Assembly: GCF_029360705.1 (NCBI RefSeq) | Contig: NZ_JARKMX010000008.1 | Coordinates: 3,603,479 to 3,667,478 of the forward strand | Direction of reading: 5' to 3' | Source of the DNA: Paraflavitalea pollutisoli | GTDB taxonomy: Bacteria > Bacteroidota > Bacteroidia > Chitinophagales > Chitinophagaceae | DNA length: 64,000 bases | Shown: one piece after another, positions 1-8,022 of the stretch | Layout of the letters: every line of letters begins with the position of its first letter | Position numbering within the stretch: position 1 is the first letter of the stretch | Notes under the pieces: generated by a model | What the model was told of the DNA's origin: nothing | Database searches by the model: none | The model's input: the letters and a program-made list of their open reading frames with translations, nothing else | Position numbers and translations under genes: made by a program

Positions 1-220
1 TCACCGAGTACTCAGTCGTCAGCTGGATCAGCCGGCCTCGCATGGGATTGGCCGACTGGGGCCTGAATACAAATCGCTGCGCTTCGATCATGGCCGTCAC
101 TTGCGCAGCTTTCTCTTCCTTCTTACTTGCTTTGTTGTCCTGTGCGGTAGCCGTGCTGAGAAAACCTATGCTCATCAACAGCATCCATGCCAGGGTCCTG
201 GTGTATGATAATGCTTTCAT
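1..220 (-). CDS. DUF4251 domain protein, N-terminal part (gene cut by window edge)
   Basis: Only the first 73 codons are visible; the rest lies to the left of the window. The start ATG is at 218-220. Residues 1-27 form a signal peptide (hydrophobic core LAWMLLMSIGFLSTATA, then AQ). It is followed by a Lys/Glu-rich linker and the motif RFVFRPQSANPMRGR, typical of the start of DUF4251 domains, which are small exported proteins of unknown function found widely in Bacteroidota. I infer a periplasmic or outer-membrane location. No neighbour hints at a role. Confidence 0.75.
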   Translation of the reverse strand, partial: MKALSYTRTLAWMLLMSIGFLSTATAQDNKASKKEEKAAQVTAMIEAQRFVFRPQSANPMRGRLIQLTTEYSV

Positions 221-766
221 AACTCCTGTTTATTTAAACTTGAACAATACATAGCAATTTACACCAATACAAATTCATGCCAGCGGGGTAGCGGGATGGC
301 GCCACGAAGATTAACGCGGCGTTATAGCCTTCTTTTTAAATTTGTTAACGAAGCTGCTGGCCTGACAATGGCGCTCACAGGGCGCACATCCGCGAAACCA
401 AGGGGCAACAGAAGAGCGTCTCCCTGATCCAACCTCCGTCCTTTTTTGGCTTAGACACTCCCACCGGCACGCCATGAAGCACCATAACGCATTGATAAAA
501 TCTGACCGTTTCCGGGATGTGCACTTCCGGCAGCCTGGTTTAGCGCCCGGGTTTTGCATTGATTTTCACTGGATTAGAGCGGTCTTCCATCGCTCAACCA
601 CTGGTAATCCCTCGGTAAACCTTGCTTTTTTGCGCATTAACTTTGGAGCCAGACCCTAGGTTAACCCTACCTTGGGGCCAGCTTGGCCAGACCAATATAG
701 TGGTCATTTCCGACGTATTTTTTGGAAGGCCGACGGCAATGCATTATCTTTATTGACCATATATTC
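221..766. other. Intergenic stretch without a convincing gene
   Basis: Between the divergent DUF4251 gene and the next plus-strand gene. Short open frames here (complement 311-559 and plus 474-659) have no recognisable domain, signal peptide or family motif and read like chance frames. No tRNA-like fold, terminator or repeat stood out. It must contain the promoters of both divergent genes, but I could not place a confident TAnnTTTG box. Confidence 0.5.
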
Positions 767-1366
767 ATGGCACGCTTCAACTGCATACCACCTGTGACGG
801 GCAACCTTGGCCCGGTCGTCATCTACGAGATGTATGGGCGGTACTTTATGCGCACGACCAGTTCGCTGACCCGTGAACGGGTTAAGAAAGACCCAGCTTT
901 TGGTCGTACCAGGGAGTTGGCGAGCTTGTTGGCGAAAGCATCGCGTATGGCTGCTGCCGTTTATGCCGTATTGCCTGCAGACAAAAAAATGAGTGGCTTG
1001 TACCGCAAACTGACGGGCGAGGCCATGTACTGGTTGTGTAACCAGTGGACGGTGGCGGAGGTGAAGGAATACCTGCAGCGGATGTACTTGCGGCCCCTGG
1101 GCATCCAACTGGTGCCAGCCAAGGCGCCGGTGGTGAAGAAGCCCCAGCAGCGGGTTGTCGCGGACAAGCCCCTACCGGAGGAAAAACAATTACCAGTTAC
1201 TCGTGCCAACAAGCGAATAGCTGCCAGTCAACATAGGTCGACCGTGAAGCGGCACCCGCTTCGGGTGATCCCTGCTACAACACCTGCGCGCCGCAGCAGT
1301 GCCCTGGTGCACCTGTGGGTACGCGAACATCCTGCCAGGAGGGTGGCAGGTATTGAAAGTTCCTGA
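767..1366 (+). CDS. Hypothetical protein of a lineage-restricted family (MARFN...LGPVVIYEMYGRYFMRT start)
   Basis: 199 residues from the ATG at 767; an in-frame ATG at 722 would add 15 residues that do not resemble the family start. Residues 1-100 (MARFNCIPPVTGNLGPVVIYEMYGRY, then an Arg/Lys-rich helical part and LYRKLTGEAMYWL) resemble small Chitinophagaceae proteins of unknown function with the same MARF.../GRYYMRT opening; this is recognition from memory. The C-terminal half is basic, Pro/Arg-rich and probably disordered. There is no signal peptide or membrane segment, so it is probably cytoplasmic. Its very basic nature would allow nucleic acid binding, but that is only a guess. Confidence 0.6.
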   Translation: MARFNCIPPVTGNLGPVVIYEMYGRYFMRTTSSLTRERVKKDPAFGRTRELASLLAKASRMAAAVYAVLPADKKMSGLYRKLTGEAMYWLCNQWTVAEVKEYLQRMYLRPLGIQLVPAKAPVVKKPQQRVVADKPLPEEKQLPVTRANKRIAASQHRSTVKRHPLRVIPATTPARRSSALVHLWVREHPARRVAGIESS

Positions 1367-1371
1367 ATGGA

Positions 1372-1872
1372 TTATTGATTAGCCGACAAATACCGGTGAA
1401 TGACATGCAGGGCATCCATGCAGCGATTGCCCCAATGTTTTTCGTAGCCAAACCTGAACTCCCAAATAGCTTCTTCTTTGGTGGAGTTGTCGTGCGCTTC
1501 GAAGAGCAGCAGCCCTCTTTTCAGATCGAGGTAGATGGCTGCCAGGTCATCGATGAGGTCACCGGTGCTGACCTGTGTTGGCTCGTTTACCTGCAGCATA
1601 TTGAGTGTATTCCAGTAGCGATTCAAGGGCAGGTGGTCGGTGATCATCCGGCGAACGCGATCCATATGGATCTTGTGGTCATTGGCCTCCAGGTTGATCG
1701 TAGTGGCCGGCGTGATGTCGGGCAGGTCGAGGCCCGCACGATACAACGTCAGCAGGTCTTTCTGCACGGTGCGCAGAAACTGCCGCGGATCATGCCCCAG
1801 GTCCGTTTCAATAAACATACAATAAGCCCTTGCTGCACTGATGAAATCTTTGATCGGTTGGGATGTAAGCAT
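1372..1872 (-). CDS. DUF5063-like protein
   Basis: 166 residues, helical, no signal peptide. The N-terminal segment (IKDFISAARAYCMFIETDL) and the segment around residues 120-160 (LIDDLAAIYLDLKRGLLLFE, then WEFRFGYEKHWGNRCMDALHVIHRYL) match the pattern I associate with DUF5063, a small all-alpha family of unknown function common in Bacteroidota. The assignment is from memory and tentative. The gene converges on the 767-1366 gene with only 5 bases between stop codons; no separate terminator was seen. It is divergent from the pentapeptide gene at 2002. Confidence 0.6.
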   Translation of the reverse strand: MLTSQPIKDFISAARAYCMFIETDLGHDPRQFLRTVQKDLLTLYRAGLDLPDITPATTINLEANDHKIHMDRVRRMITDHLPLNRYWNTLNMLQVNEPTQVSTGDLIDDLAAIYLDLKRGLLLFEAHDNSTKEEAIWEFRFGYEKHWGNRCMDALHVIHRYLSANQ

Positions 1873-2001
1873 GGATCCTGTTTTCGGTTATGATATTTAT
1901 AAACTAATAGCAACAATTGTTACCCGCCTGTACAAATCTACTAAATAGAAAAACGTGAAAAACACCCTGTTTTGTGGCAAATTTTGTTGCCATATTTACT
2001 G

Positions 2002-3996
2002 ATGCACCGTTTACTCCCTTTTATTCTGCTCCTTATCTATTTCAGACCTGCTACAGCTCAAGAAAAAATCGAGCCTGCTGCGGCTTCACAAAAACTTTTT
2101 ATCGATAGCATTAATCCGAACTACTACTATCTACAGATCGTTGAAGACAAATTACTACAAGAACCGCTTCTCGCTTCCGAGGATACCAAGGTTATTCTAT
2201 ATAAAGAGAATTACCGGCACACATACGGGGAGAATGTTTACCTCACGTATCACAAAGCATATTGGCCACTCCCGTATAAAAACGGCGGCTTCTTCCTCGA
2301 TTCGCTATTTGTGCAGGACTTTTTTGCCAGCCTTATCCGTGCCTCCTGGGTAAACCAAGGAGGACATATCCGGAAGAAAATCATCAGAAGAGAAATGCCA
2401 GAGGAAGTTAAAGCAGACAATAGGGGTGCAGCCAGCAATGAATATTGGCTCGAAGTAGAGGTAACCGCTCCCATACGCCTCGACAATAGCATTGCACGAT
2501 TCACGGTTGGCAATAAAAAAAGAATAATTGACCTATACAATGTTGACGCCAGTAAGTATGTCAGGGGCAAAGTCACCAATACCGTCTTCTGGAGGTCATT
2601 AAAGCTTATCAACAACAATTTCATTACGTTTTCGATACATGATGCCCAGTTTAAAGATTCAGTGATCATTGGATTCAATGATAACACCAGTTACTTCGGT
2701 TATCTCCCACGCAAACGTCCCACTCCCAAAACAATCTTTGACAAGGTCATATTCGATTCCACATTTATTGTGATCCATAACGACAAACAAGGAAATATTC
2801 TAAACAATTACAATCCTTATGACGAATACTTTCCTGAATACTATCTCGACACTAATAAAAACTTGCAGTACTACGATCGCAGTCGGGATTTAAATTCAAA
2901 ACAATATATAGAAAGCAGTAGAAGAGTACCATACAGTTTCAGCAACATGCTCTTCAATAAGGTAACTTTTAATGCAGACATCATCTTTCAGAGCAGTTAT
3001 TTTAAGGATGTCAACTTCAACAACTGTAACTTCAATGGGCCCTTATTCCTGAAAGACAAAACATTCGACACCTGCCTGTTCCAAAATTGCAAATTTCAAA
3101 ATCTGGTTGACCTCAGGAACACTAATTTTATCAGAAGTACATTCAAAGGCAGCTACTTCAAGAAATCGTGTAACGTACTGTTGTCTAAAGAAGATCCCGT
3201 AAGCAAACTTTCCCTGGACCTGCCGTCCTTTGAGAAAATATTCTTTATTATTGACTGGGGCTGGAACGACAATAACCAATACATTTTTTGGAATGACAGC
3301 ACGAAAAGCTTTGACGTACGATATTTTGTACCGGTGAGTGAAAATAGTGATACACATGCTAACCCATTCGGCAACTTTCGGGAAGAAGACCTTGAAGTGG
3401 TGAAAATAAAGTATCAGCAACTTAACGAATACCTTAAATCAAATTTTAAAAGCGATGACCTTTTAGGTTCTAGTCACCAAAAGATAAGCAACCGGTTTTA
3501 TTACCAGGTAAAGCAATACGAGCAGGAATACTACAAAAGACATAATATATTAAAATACTATTGGCTTTGTTTTCTAGAAAAAGTAGTCAATTTTGGATAC
3601 GAAGGAGAAATGAATTTCTTTGGCACCTGCCTGATGGTTATATTATTGTTCAGCTTGATATACGCGTTTCTGTACCAGCGTGAAGTGACTTCACACCTTA
3701 CAAAGAGTACAACCACGACTGAAAAAAGTAATTATTTCACACGGGAGGAAGTTGAAGAAAAATCCTTCTGGCAAAAATTTGGCGTTCGCGTTTTTGCCAT
3801 GGACTTGTTCAGAGCCTTTTACTTTAGCTTTATTGTATTCTTTTCACCCCGATTTCCCATGACTTATTTCAATTTCTCAAAGGGATTGGTCAGGATTGTC
3901 ATTTTCGAGTGGCTGCTCGGTATTTTTTTTATCATCCTTTTCTTTGTCTATATCGCTGGAAACTATCCGATCATTACAAAGCTATTAGGCATTTAG
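2002..3996 (+). CDS. Exported pentapeptide-repeat-like protein with C-terminal membrane segments
   Basis: 664 residues from the ATG at 2002 (MHRLLPFILLLIYFRPATAQ is a signal peptide); an upstream ATG at 1972 would put ten hydrophobic residues before it. Residues 1-300 are not recognised. Residues about 313-387 form imperfect pentapeptide-type repeats (VTFNADIIF, VNFNNCNFNG, TNFIRSTFKGSYF), which normally fold as a right-handed beta-helix. Two membrane segments follow at about 538-557 and 630-654, with a short hydrophobic stretch near 605-615 between them. This order recalls pentapeptide proteins fused to two-helix ion-channel domains, but no TxGYG-like selectivity filter is present. The gene is clearly richer in A+T than its neighbours, suggesting acquisition by transfer. 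Function unknown. Confidence 0.7.
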   Translation: MHRLLPFILLLIYFRPATAQEKIEPAAASQKLFIDSINPNYYYLQIVEDKLLQEPLLASEDTKVILYKENYRHTYGENVYLTYHKAYWPLPYKNGGFFLDSLFVQDFFASLIRASWVNQGGHIRKKIIRREMPEEVKADNRGAASNEYWLEVEVTAPIRLDNSIARFTVGNKKRIIDLYNVDASKYVRGKVTNTVFWRSLKLINNNFITFSIHDAQFKDSVIIGFNDNTSYFGYLPRKRPTPKTIFDKVIFDSTFIVIHNDKQGNILNNYNPYDEYFPEYYLDTNKNLQYYDRSRDLNSKQYIESSRRVPYSFSNMLFNKVTFNADIIFQSSYFKDVNFNNCNFNGPLFLKDKTFDTCLFQNCKFQNLVDLRNTNFIRSTFKGSYFKKSCNVLLSKEDPVSKLSLDLPSFEKIFFIIDWGWNDNNQYIFWNDSTKSFDVRYFVPVSENSDTHANPFGNFREEDLEVVKIKYQQLNEYLKSNFKSDDLLGSSHQKISNRFYYQVKQYEQEYYKRHNILKYYWLCFLEKVVNFGYEGEMNFFGTCLMVILLFSLIYAFLYQREVTSHLTKSTTTTEKSNYFTREEVEEKSFWQKFGVRVFAMDLFRAFYFSFIVFFSPRFPMTYFNFSKGLVRIVIFEWLLGIFFIILFFVYIAGNYPIITKLLGI

Positions 3997-4016
3997 TCAA
4001 CCAGCACTGCAAACGT

Positions 4017-5042
4017 TTAATTTCGCATCAGCCGCTTCATGGTGGCCCGCATGATCTCGAAGAAGGTCTTGCGGGGCTGTACGCGGTCGAATAACATTGG
4101 GTTGTATTGTACTTCTTTGTGTTCCCGTAATAATTTCTCCATCGTTTTGCCGGGATCGTAGGTATCGCGCACAGTCACCAATGTGGCGAAATCTTTTTTC
4201 ACTACCTCTTCTGTCAGCGGCGCACATTGGTGGTCGACACCCGCCAGCTGCATGATCTGCAGAAAGCCATAGTCGCCCATATGCAGGGAATAGCCACCCC
4301 AGCGGGTGCGACTCTGTTCCCATAGCCCAAATTCGCTTTTGTTGATCCACAGCTGCTTCTTCATCACATCGACGATCACCACTTCCCAATCGGCATTGAT
4401 TTCCTGCAAAGGCAGGACCGATTTGGTCTTGGTGCTCAGCAACGGTATGATCTCTTCACCATATCCAACAATCGCTTCTATGGAGAGATTGCCGGTACGT
4501 GTGATAAACAACTGTTCCTTCCACCGGATGACCACGAGGGCTGTATCCAACTCACCGGCCTTGTCATCGATCACTTCCTGCCGGCCCAGTGTATAAGGCT
4601 TCTGCCACTCCTGCCTGGATACATAGTCTATGCCCAACCATTGCGCCACATCGTACATCCTGTTGCGCAACAGGATGATCTCCCAGCCTGGCCATTTCTT
4701 CGCCAATTGGGTCAGGTAGTATTGTTCCAGGGTAGTATTAGTGAGTACATGCAGCTGAAAGAATCCCAGCTGTTTTTTTTCCGTATCGACAACAACGCAA
4801 CCTTCCACCCATACTTCGCTCAGGAGGGAATCCATCTGCTGACATTCCATTACAAAACCCAGGAAGCGTTCTACGCCGAGGTACAGGTCTTCCGTAATAT
4901 GCTGCGCCCGCCAATGGCTGTAGTGTATCCGGTAGGCATGGCCGGCCTTGATGATATAGTTCGCGCGGTGTCCCATAAAAATGTAACAGCAAAGATCGTC
5001 CGCCTGCCACGTTGTTGCAACCCAACTCTTATCTGGTAGCAA
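4017..5042 (-). CDS. Hypothetical protein, 341 residues
   Basis: A long frame with Bacteroidota-like codon use, no signal peptide and no clear membrane segment. I do not recognise a family. It is rich in Trp, Tyr and charged residues, with alternating hydrophobic stretches (ALVVIRWKEQLFITRTGNLSIEAIVGYGEEIIPLL, DWEVVIVDVMKKQLWINK) that suggest beta-rich domains. The last 20 residues are basic and Met-rich (FFEIMRATMKRLMRN). It converges on the pentapeptide gene (20 bases between stops) and lies downstream of the frameshifted zinc-ribbon gene on the same strand, so the two may share a transcript. Confidence 0.6.
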   Translation of the reverse strand: MLPDKSWVATTWQADDLCCYIFMGHRANYIIKAGHAYRIHYSHWRAQHITEDLYLGVERFLGFVMECQQMDSLLSEVWVEGCVVVDTEKKQLGFFQLHVLTNTTLEQYYLTQLAKKWPGWEIILLRNRMYDVAQWLGIDYVSRQEWQKPYTLGRQEVIDDKAGELDTALVVIRWKEQLFITRTGNLSIEAIVGYGEEIIPLLSTKTKSVLPLQEINADWEVVIVDVMKKQLWINKSEFGLWEQSRTRWGGYSLHMGDYGFLQIMQLAGVDHQCAPLTEEVVKKDFATLVTVRDTYDPGKTMEKLLREHKEVQYNPMLFDRVQPRKTFFEIMRATMKRLMRN

Positions 5043-5085
5043 AAGCTTAACATGGAAGCAGCGATATCAACGAACTTTAACTAAA

Positions 5086-5411
5086 TCAATCCAACACCGC
5101 CAGGAGGATCACCAGCGCAAATAAAATGGGTATTAAATACGTATACCGGGGATGCCTGAACTTGCGGCGTACCTCTTTGGGGTCTGGAAACAGCCCCTTA
5201 TATACCGGCACATCGTAACGCTTCAAGCCACAATGACGGCAGATAATATTCGCTTCTTTGTACATTGGTACAAGGGTATCCAGTAGAAATGGAAGTACCG
5301 GCTCTTCATCAGTACGTCGGCCGACCGGTCGCCTTCACAAACAGGGCACTTGACCAGCGCATCATCGAGGCCAATGATCGCTTTTCGCTGACCATAAATG
5401 AGTATTGCCAT
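5086..5411 (-). pseudogene. Zinc-ribbon membrane protein, broken by a one-base frameshift
   Basis: The frame starting at 5411 reads MAILIYGQRKAIIGLDD, then CPVC, then SRYFHFYWIPL, and soon runs into a frame-terminated tail. Shifting frame near 5268-5273 restores PMYKEANIICRHCGLKRY, a KGLFPDPKEVRRKF linker and a C-terminal membrane helix (YLIPILFALVILLAVL) ending at the stop at 5086-5088. The combined product would be 108 residues with two CxxC pairs (zinc ribbon) and one tail anchor, the layout of small Bacteroidota zinc-ribbon membrane proteins. One missing G in the run reading cccttgtaccaatg would explain the shift. It could be a real mutation or an assembly error. Confidence 0.75.
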
Positions 5412-5438
5412 TGGGATTGTAGTTTAGGGTTAAGAGGC

Positions 5439-6680
5439 TTACTTCAATTCTACTGCATGATCGGCCGGCATGTCCTGACCACTCCAGGCTTTTACGGCCG
5501 TCCAGGGCATAGCGGGTGCCGACCAGAACTCATCCGTATCGGGTAAGCCCAACGGCAGAAAGATCGCACTGCATAAATATACACTTCCCGTGTTGATGTA
5601 TCCTTCAGAAAGTCCTGGCTGGTGACCAGCCAATCCGATATTGAGCCAACCCGTGGCGGTAAACGTACCAGGTGCATCGAGCGTACGCTTCAGCACCGCT
5701 GTCAAGGCACTTCTTACCTGGGCAGGCTTCAACTCTTTAGGCAATTGCTGGCGTAGCGACATATCGGCCAGGTGATGGAAGGCACCGCCGCGGTAGCAGA
5801 TGGAACGCCCCGTTACCGGAAAGCTGCCGTCTGTATTGATCATACGCTCCTGCAACACCGCATAGCGTTGGCTGATCGTATCGAATTTGGCGGCATACCA
5901 ACTATAGGCCCGGGGATTCCGCGACCGCAAGGCTGCGAGAATATTGCCAAGATAAGGTTGTATCACATAGCTGTTGTAATAGTCCCAATGATACTGCGCA
6001 CCATCCGAATACACCCCATCACCCACATACCAGTGCTGAGCAAATTCACGGATGCCATACTCTACCCGTACACCATCGTATTCGATGCCGTATTTACAGA
6101 AGAAAGCCTCTATCATGCTGGAAAATAAGATCCAGTTGTTATAACCGGGTACAATGCTTCGCGTTGCCTTAAAGGCTGCGATCACATTGGCCTGCACATT
6201 GGCCGGCAGGTGCTCCCAGAGCCAGGGACAACGCACAAGGCCCAGTGCCAGAAAAGAAGCATCCACCAGGGGCTGACCAGCACCACTGAAACGCAAATAA
6301 TCTTTGCCGGTAGAATCGACTGCCTGCGCAATGGCTTTTAACGTCAGGTCGCGGTATTCCTGCCGCAACTTGACCTCCGCCGCGTTGCCGCCTTCTATAT
6401 TGAGCCATGGGGAAATACCGGTCAGTACCCGACCAAAGGCTTCGAGATAAGCTACCTGCGAGCGGCTACCGGCATTGTCGACCTTGGGCGACAATACCAC
6501 TGGCATGTTTTGTTTGAGTGTACCGACAGCCAGATTGGTCAGCACGGGACGTATGACCTTATCGAGGCGAAGGAGCCATTCGGTACGGTCATCTGCCGGT
6601 TGTTCCTTCTTCTTAGATGGTTGGGCATTGGCAGTATAGACGGCAGCAGCCAGGGTGATGATAATGAACAGCTTTTTCAT
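5439..6680 (-). CDS. DUF2264 family exported protein, probable glycoside hydrolase
   Basis: 413 residues from ATG 6680 (MKKLFIIITLAAAVYTANAQ signal peptide); the ATG seven codons upstream gives a poor signal peptide and falls close to an intergenic hairpin. The body matches DUF2264: an alpha/alpha-barrel-like series with SRSQVAYLEAFGRVLTGISPWL near the start, NNWILFSSMIEAFFCKYG and YVGDGVYSDGAQYHWDYYNSYVIQP in the middle, and FPVTGRSICYRGGAFHHLADMSL later. From memory, some DUF2264 proteins are now placed in CAZy family GH154 and linked to uronic-acid glycans. It follows the GH88 gene by 57 bases in the same direction, so it probably works on the same oligosaccharides in the periplasm. Confidence 0.8.
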   Translation of the reverse strand: MKKLFIIITLAAAVYTANAQPSKKKEQPADDRTEWLLRLDKVIRPVLTNLAVGTLKQNMPVVLSPKVDNAGSRSQVAYLEAFGRVLTGISPWLNIEGGNAAEVKLRQEYRDLTLKAIAQAVDSTGKDYLRFSGAGQPLVDASFLALGLVRCPWLWEHLPANVQANVIAAFKATRSIVPGYNNWILFSSMIEAFFCKYGIEYDGVRVEYGIREFAQHWYVGDGVYSDGAQYHWDYYNSYVIQPYLGNILAALRSRNPRAYSWYAAKFDTISQRYAVLQERMINTDGSFPVTGRSICYRGGAFHHLADMSLRQQLPKELKPAQVRSALTAVLKRTLDAPGTFTATGWLNIGLAGHQPGLSEGYINTGSVYLCSAIFLPLGLPDTDEFWSAPAMPWTAVKAWSGQDMPADHAVELK

Positions 6681-6700
6681 ATGGGAATGGTGAAGATGCA

Positions 6701-6724
6701 AGCGCCGGCCCTGGGGCCGGCGCT
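6701..6724 (-). other. Very GC-rich intercistronic hairpin
   Basis: A near-perfect 24-base inverted repeat (AGCGCCGGCCC/GGGCCGGCGCT) between the GH88 stop and the DUF2264 start, without a T-run on either side. It may protect mRNA ends or set unequal expression of the two genes, rather than terminate transcription. Confidence 0.6.
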
Positions 6725-6737
6725 GTAAGACAATTTA

Positions 6738-7952
6738 TTATTTGCTGAGGTCTTTGTAGCGCTTCATCGCTTCTACATAATAGTAGTCTGCATACGTGAG
6801 CGGCACATCCACTTCCGACTTGGCAGGCAGGTGGCCTACGCAATGTTCGATGATGAAACCACCATTGGTGCCTGCAGGTGCTTTATAAGCAGCAGAAGAC
6901 AGGGAACGCAGCATGGTAGTAGCCGCATCCGTATACACCTTCGCTTTACCGGCATCTACATAACCTTGCAGTTCCAGCAAGGCAGCGGCCGTGATGGCAG
7001 CCGCAGAAGCATCGCGTTTCGCATTGGGAATATCGGGGGCATTGAAATCCCAGTAAGGTACTTTGTCTGCCGGCAGGTTGGGATGCGTGAGGTAGTAGTT
7101 GGCAATATGATTTGCCTGATCTAAGTACTTTTTGTCTTTGGTAGCGCGGTACATCACCGTGAAACCATAGAGGCCCCAGGCCTGTCCGCGTGCCCAGGCT
7201 GATTCATCCGCAAAACCCTGTGCAGTGCGCTTTTGTTGTACGGCTCCGGTTTCGGGATTGTAGTTGATCACGTGGTAAGAACTATAGTCTGGACGGAAAT
7301 GGTTCTTGATGGTCGTGTTGGCATGGGTAACGGCAATCTTGTAATAAGAAGAGTCGCCGGTTACCTGCGTAGCCCAGAAGAGCAACTCGAGGTTCATCAT
7401 GTTGTCGATGATCACGAGGAACTCTGGCTTCTTGGAATCCCAGGATTTGATACATCCTACTTTGGGATCGAAGCGGGTGCACAGTGATTTGGCACTATTG
7501 ATCAGTATCTCTTTGTATTCGGGTTTGGGCTGCAGGCGGTTGGCAGTGCCAAAGCTGCAGAACATCATGAAGCCCAGGTCATGGGTGCTTTTGTTGTATT
7601 GCTCTTTCTTGAGCGGCTCCAGGATACGCATGGCTTCGGTATACAATGCCTGGTCTTTGGTTTGCTCGTAGATATAGAGCAGGGTACCGGGATAAAAACC
7701 ACTACACCACCAGCCTGAATTGCTGTATTCATGTTTGCCGGTCGTGGGGAAATAGGTCTTGGGAAATTTGTCCGCAGGCAGGTCTTTGGCCAGTACCTTA
7801 TATTGAGCGCCGGCGTCTACAAATTCCTTGTCAAAGGATTGGGCCAGGGCCTTGTCTGTGGTTGCAGTCGTTTGTTTCTGGGTACCACAGGCCATCGCGA
7901 GTACGAATGCGCCGGCGGCCACACCATGCATCCAGGAGATCCTTCTTTTCAT
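6738..7952 (-). CDS. GH88 unsaturated glucuronyl hydrolase
   Basis: 404 residues. GH88 enzymes remove the 4,5-unsaturated uronic acid that polysaccharide lyases leave at the non-reducing end, by hydrating the double bond. The alpha/alpha-barrel motifs are present: SNSGWWCSGFYPGTLLYIYE (78-97), HDLGF with Asp125, and DNMMNLELLFWA with Asp183, the two positions that correspond to the catalytic Asp pair of known members; ESAWARGQAWGLYGF and THPNLPADKVPYWDFNAPD follow. A short N-terminal hydrophobic segment ends in AMAC22, so it may be a lipoprotein, although the lipobox is not classical. It lies between a predicted lyase and the DUF2264 protein, as expected for a degradation operon. Confidence 0.93.
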   Translation of the reverse strand: MKRRISWMHGVAAGAFVLAMACGTQKQTTATTDKALAQSFDKEFVDAGAQYKVLAKDLPADKFPKTYFPTTGKHEYSNSGWWCSGFYPGTLLYIYEQTKDQALYTEAMRILEPLKKEQYNKSTHDLGFMMFCSFGTANRLQPKPEYKEILINSAKSLCTRFDPKVGCIKSWDSKKPEFLVIIDNMMNLELLFWATQVTGDSSYYKIAVTHANTTIKNHFRPDYSSYHVINYNPETGAVQQKRTAQGFADESAWARGQAWGLYGFTVMYRATKDKKYLDQANHIANYYLTHPNLPADKVPYWDFNAPDIPNAKRDASAAAITAAALLELQGYVDAGKAKVYTDAATTMLRSLSSAAYKAPAGTNGGFIIEHCVGHLPAKSEVDVPLTYADYYYVEAMKRYKDLSK

Positions 7953-8022
7953 AAATGCTTATAATCGTGTTTTGTGTTGATTGGGTTGCGTCGGGCAATT
8001 TACGGCATATCTATGGCTGTAG

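Noticed and set aside
311-559. Minus-strand 82-codon frame in the first intergenic region
   Set aside because: No signal peptide or family; composition (many Arg/Cys/Trp) is typical of chance frames.
1331-1350. CCTGCCA/TGGCAGG hairpin as terminator of the 767-1366 gene
   Set aside because: It lies inside the coding end and lacks a T-run.
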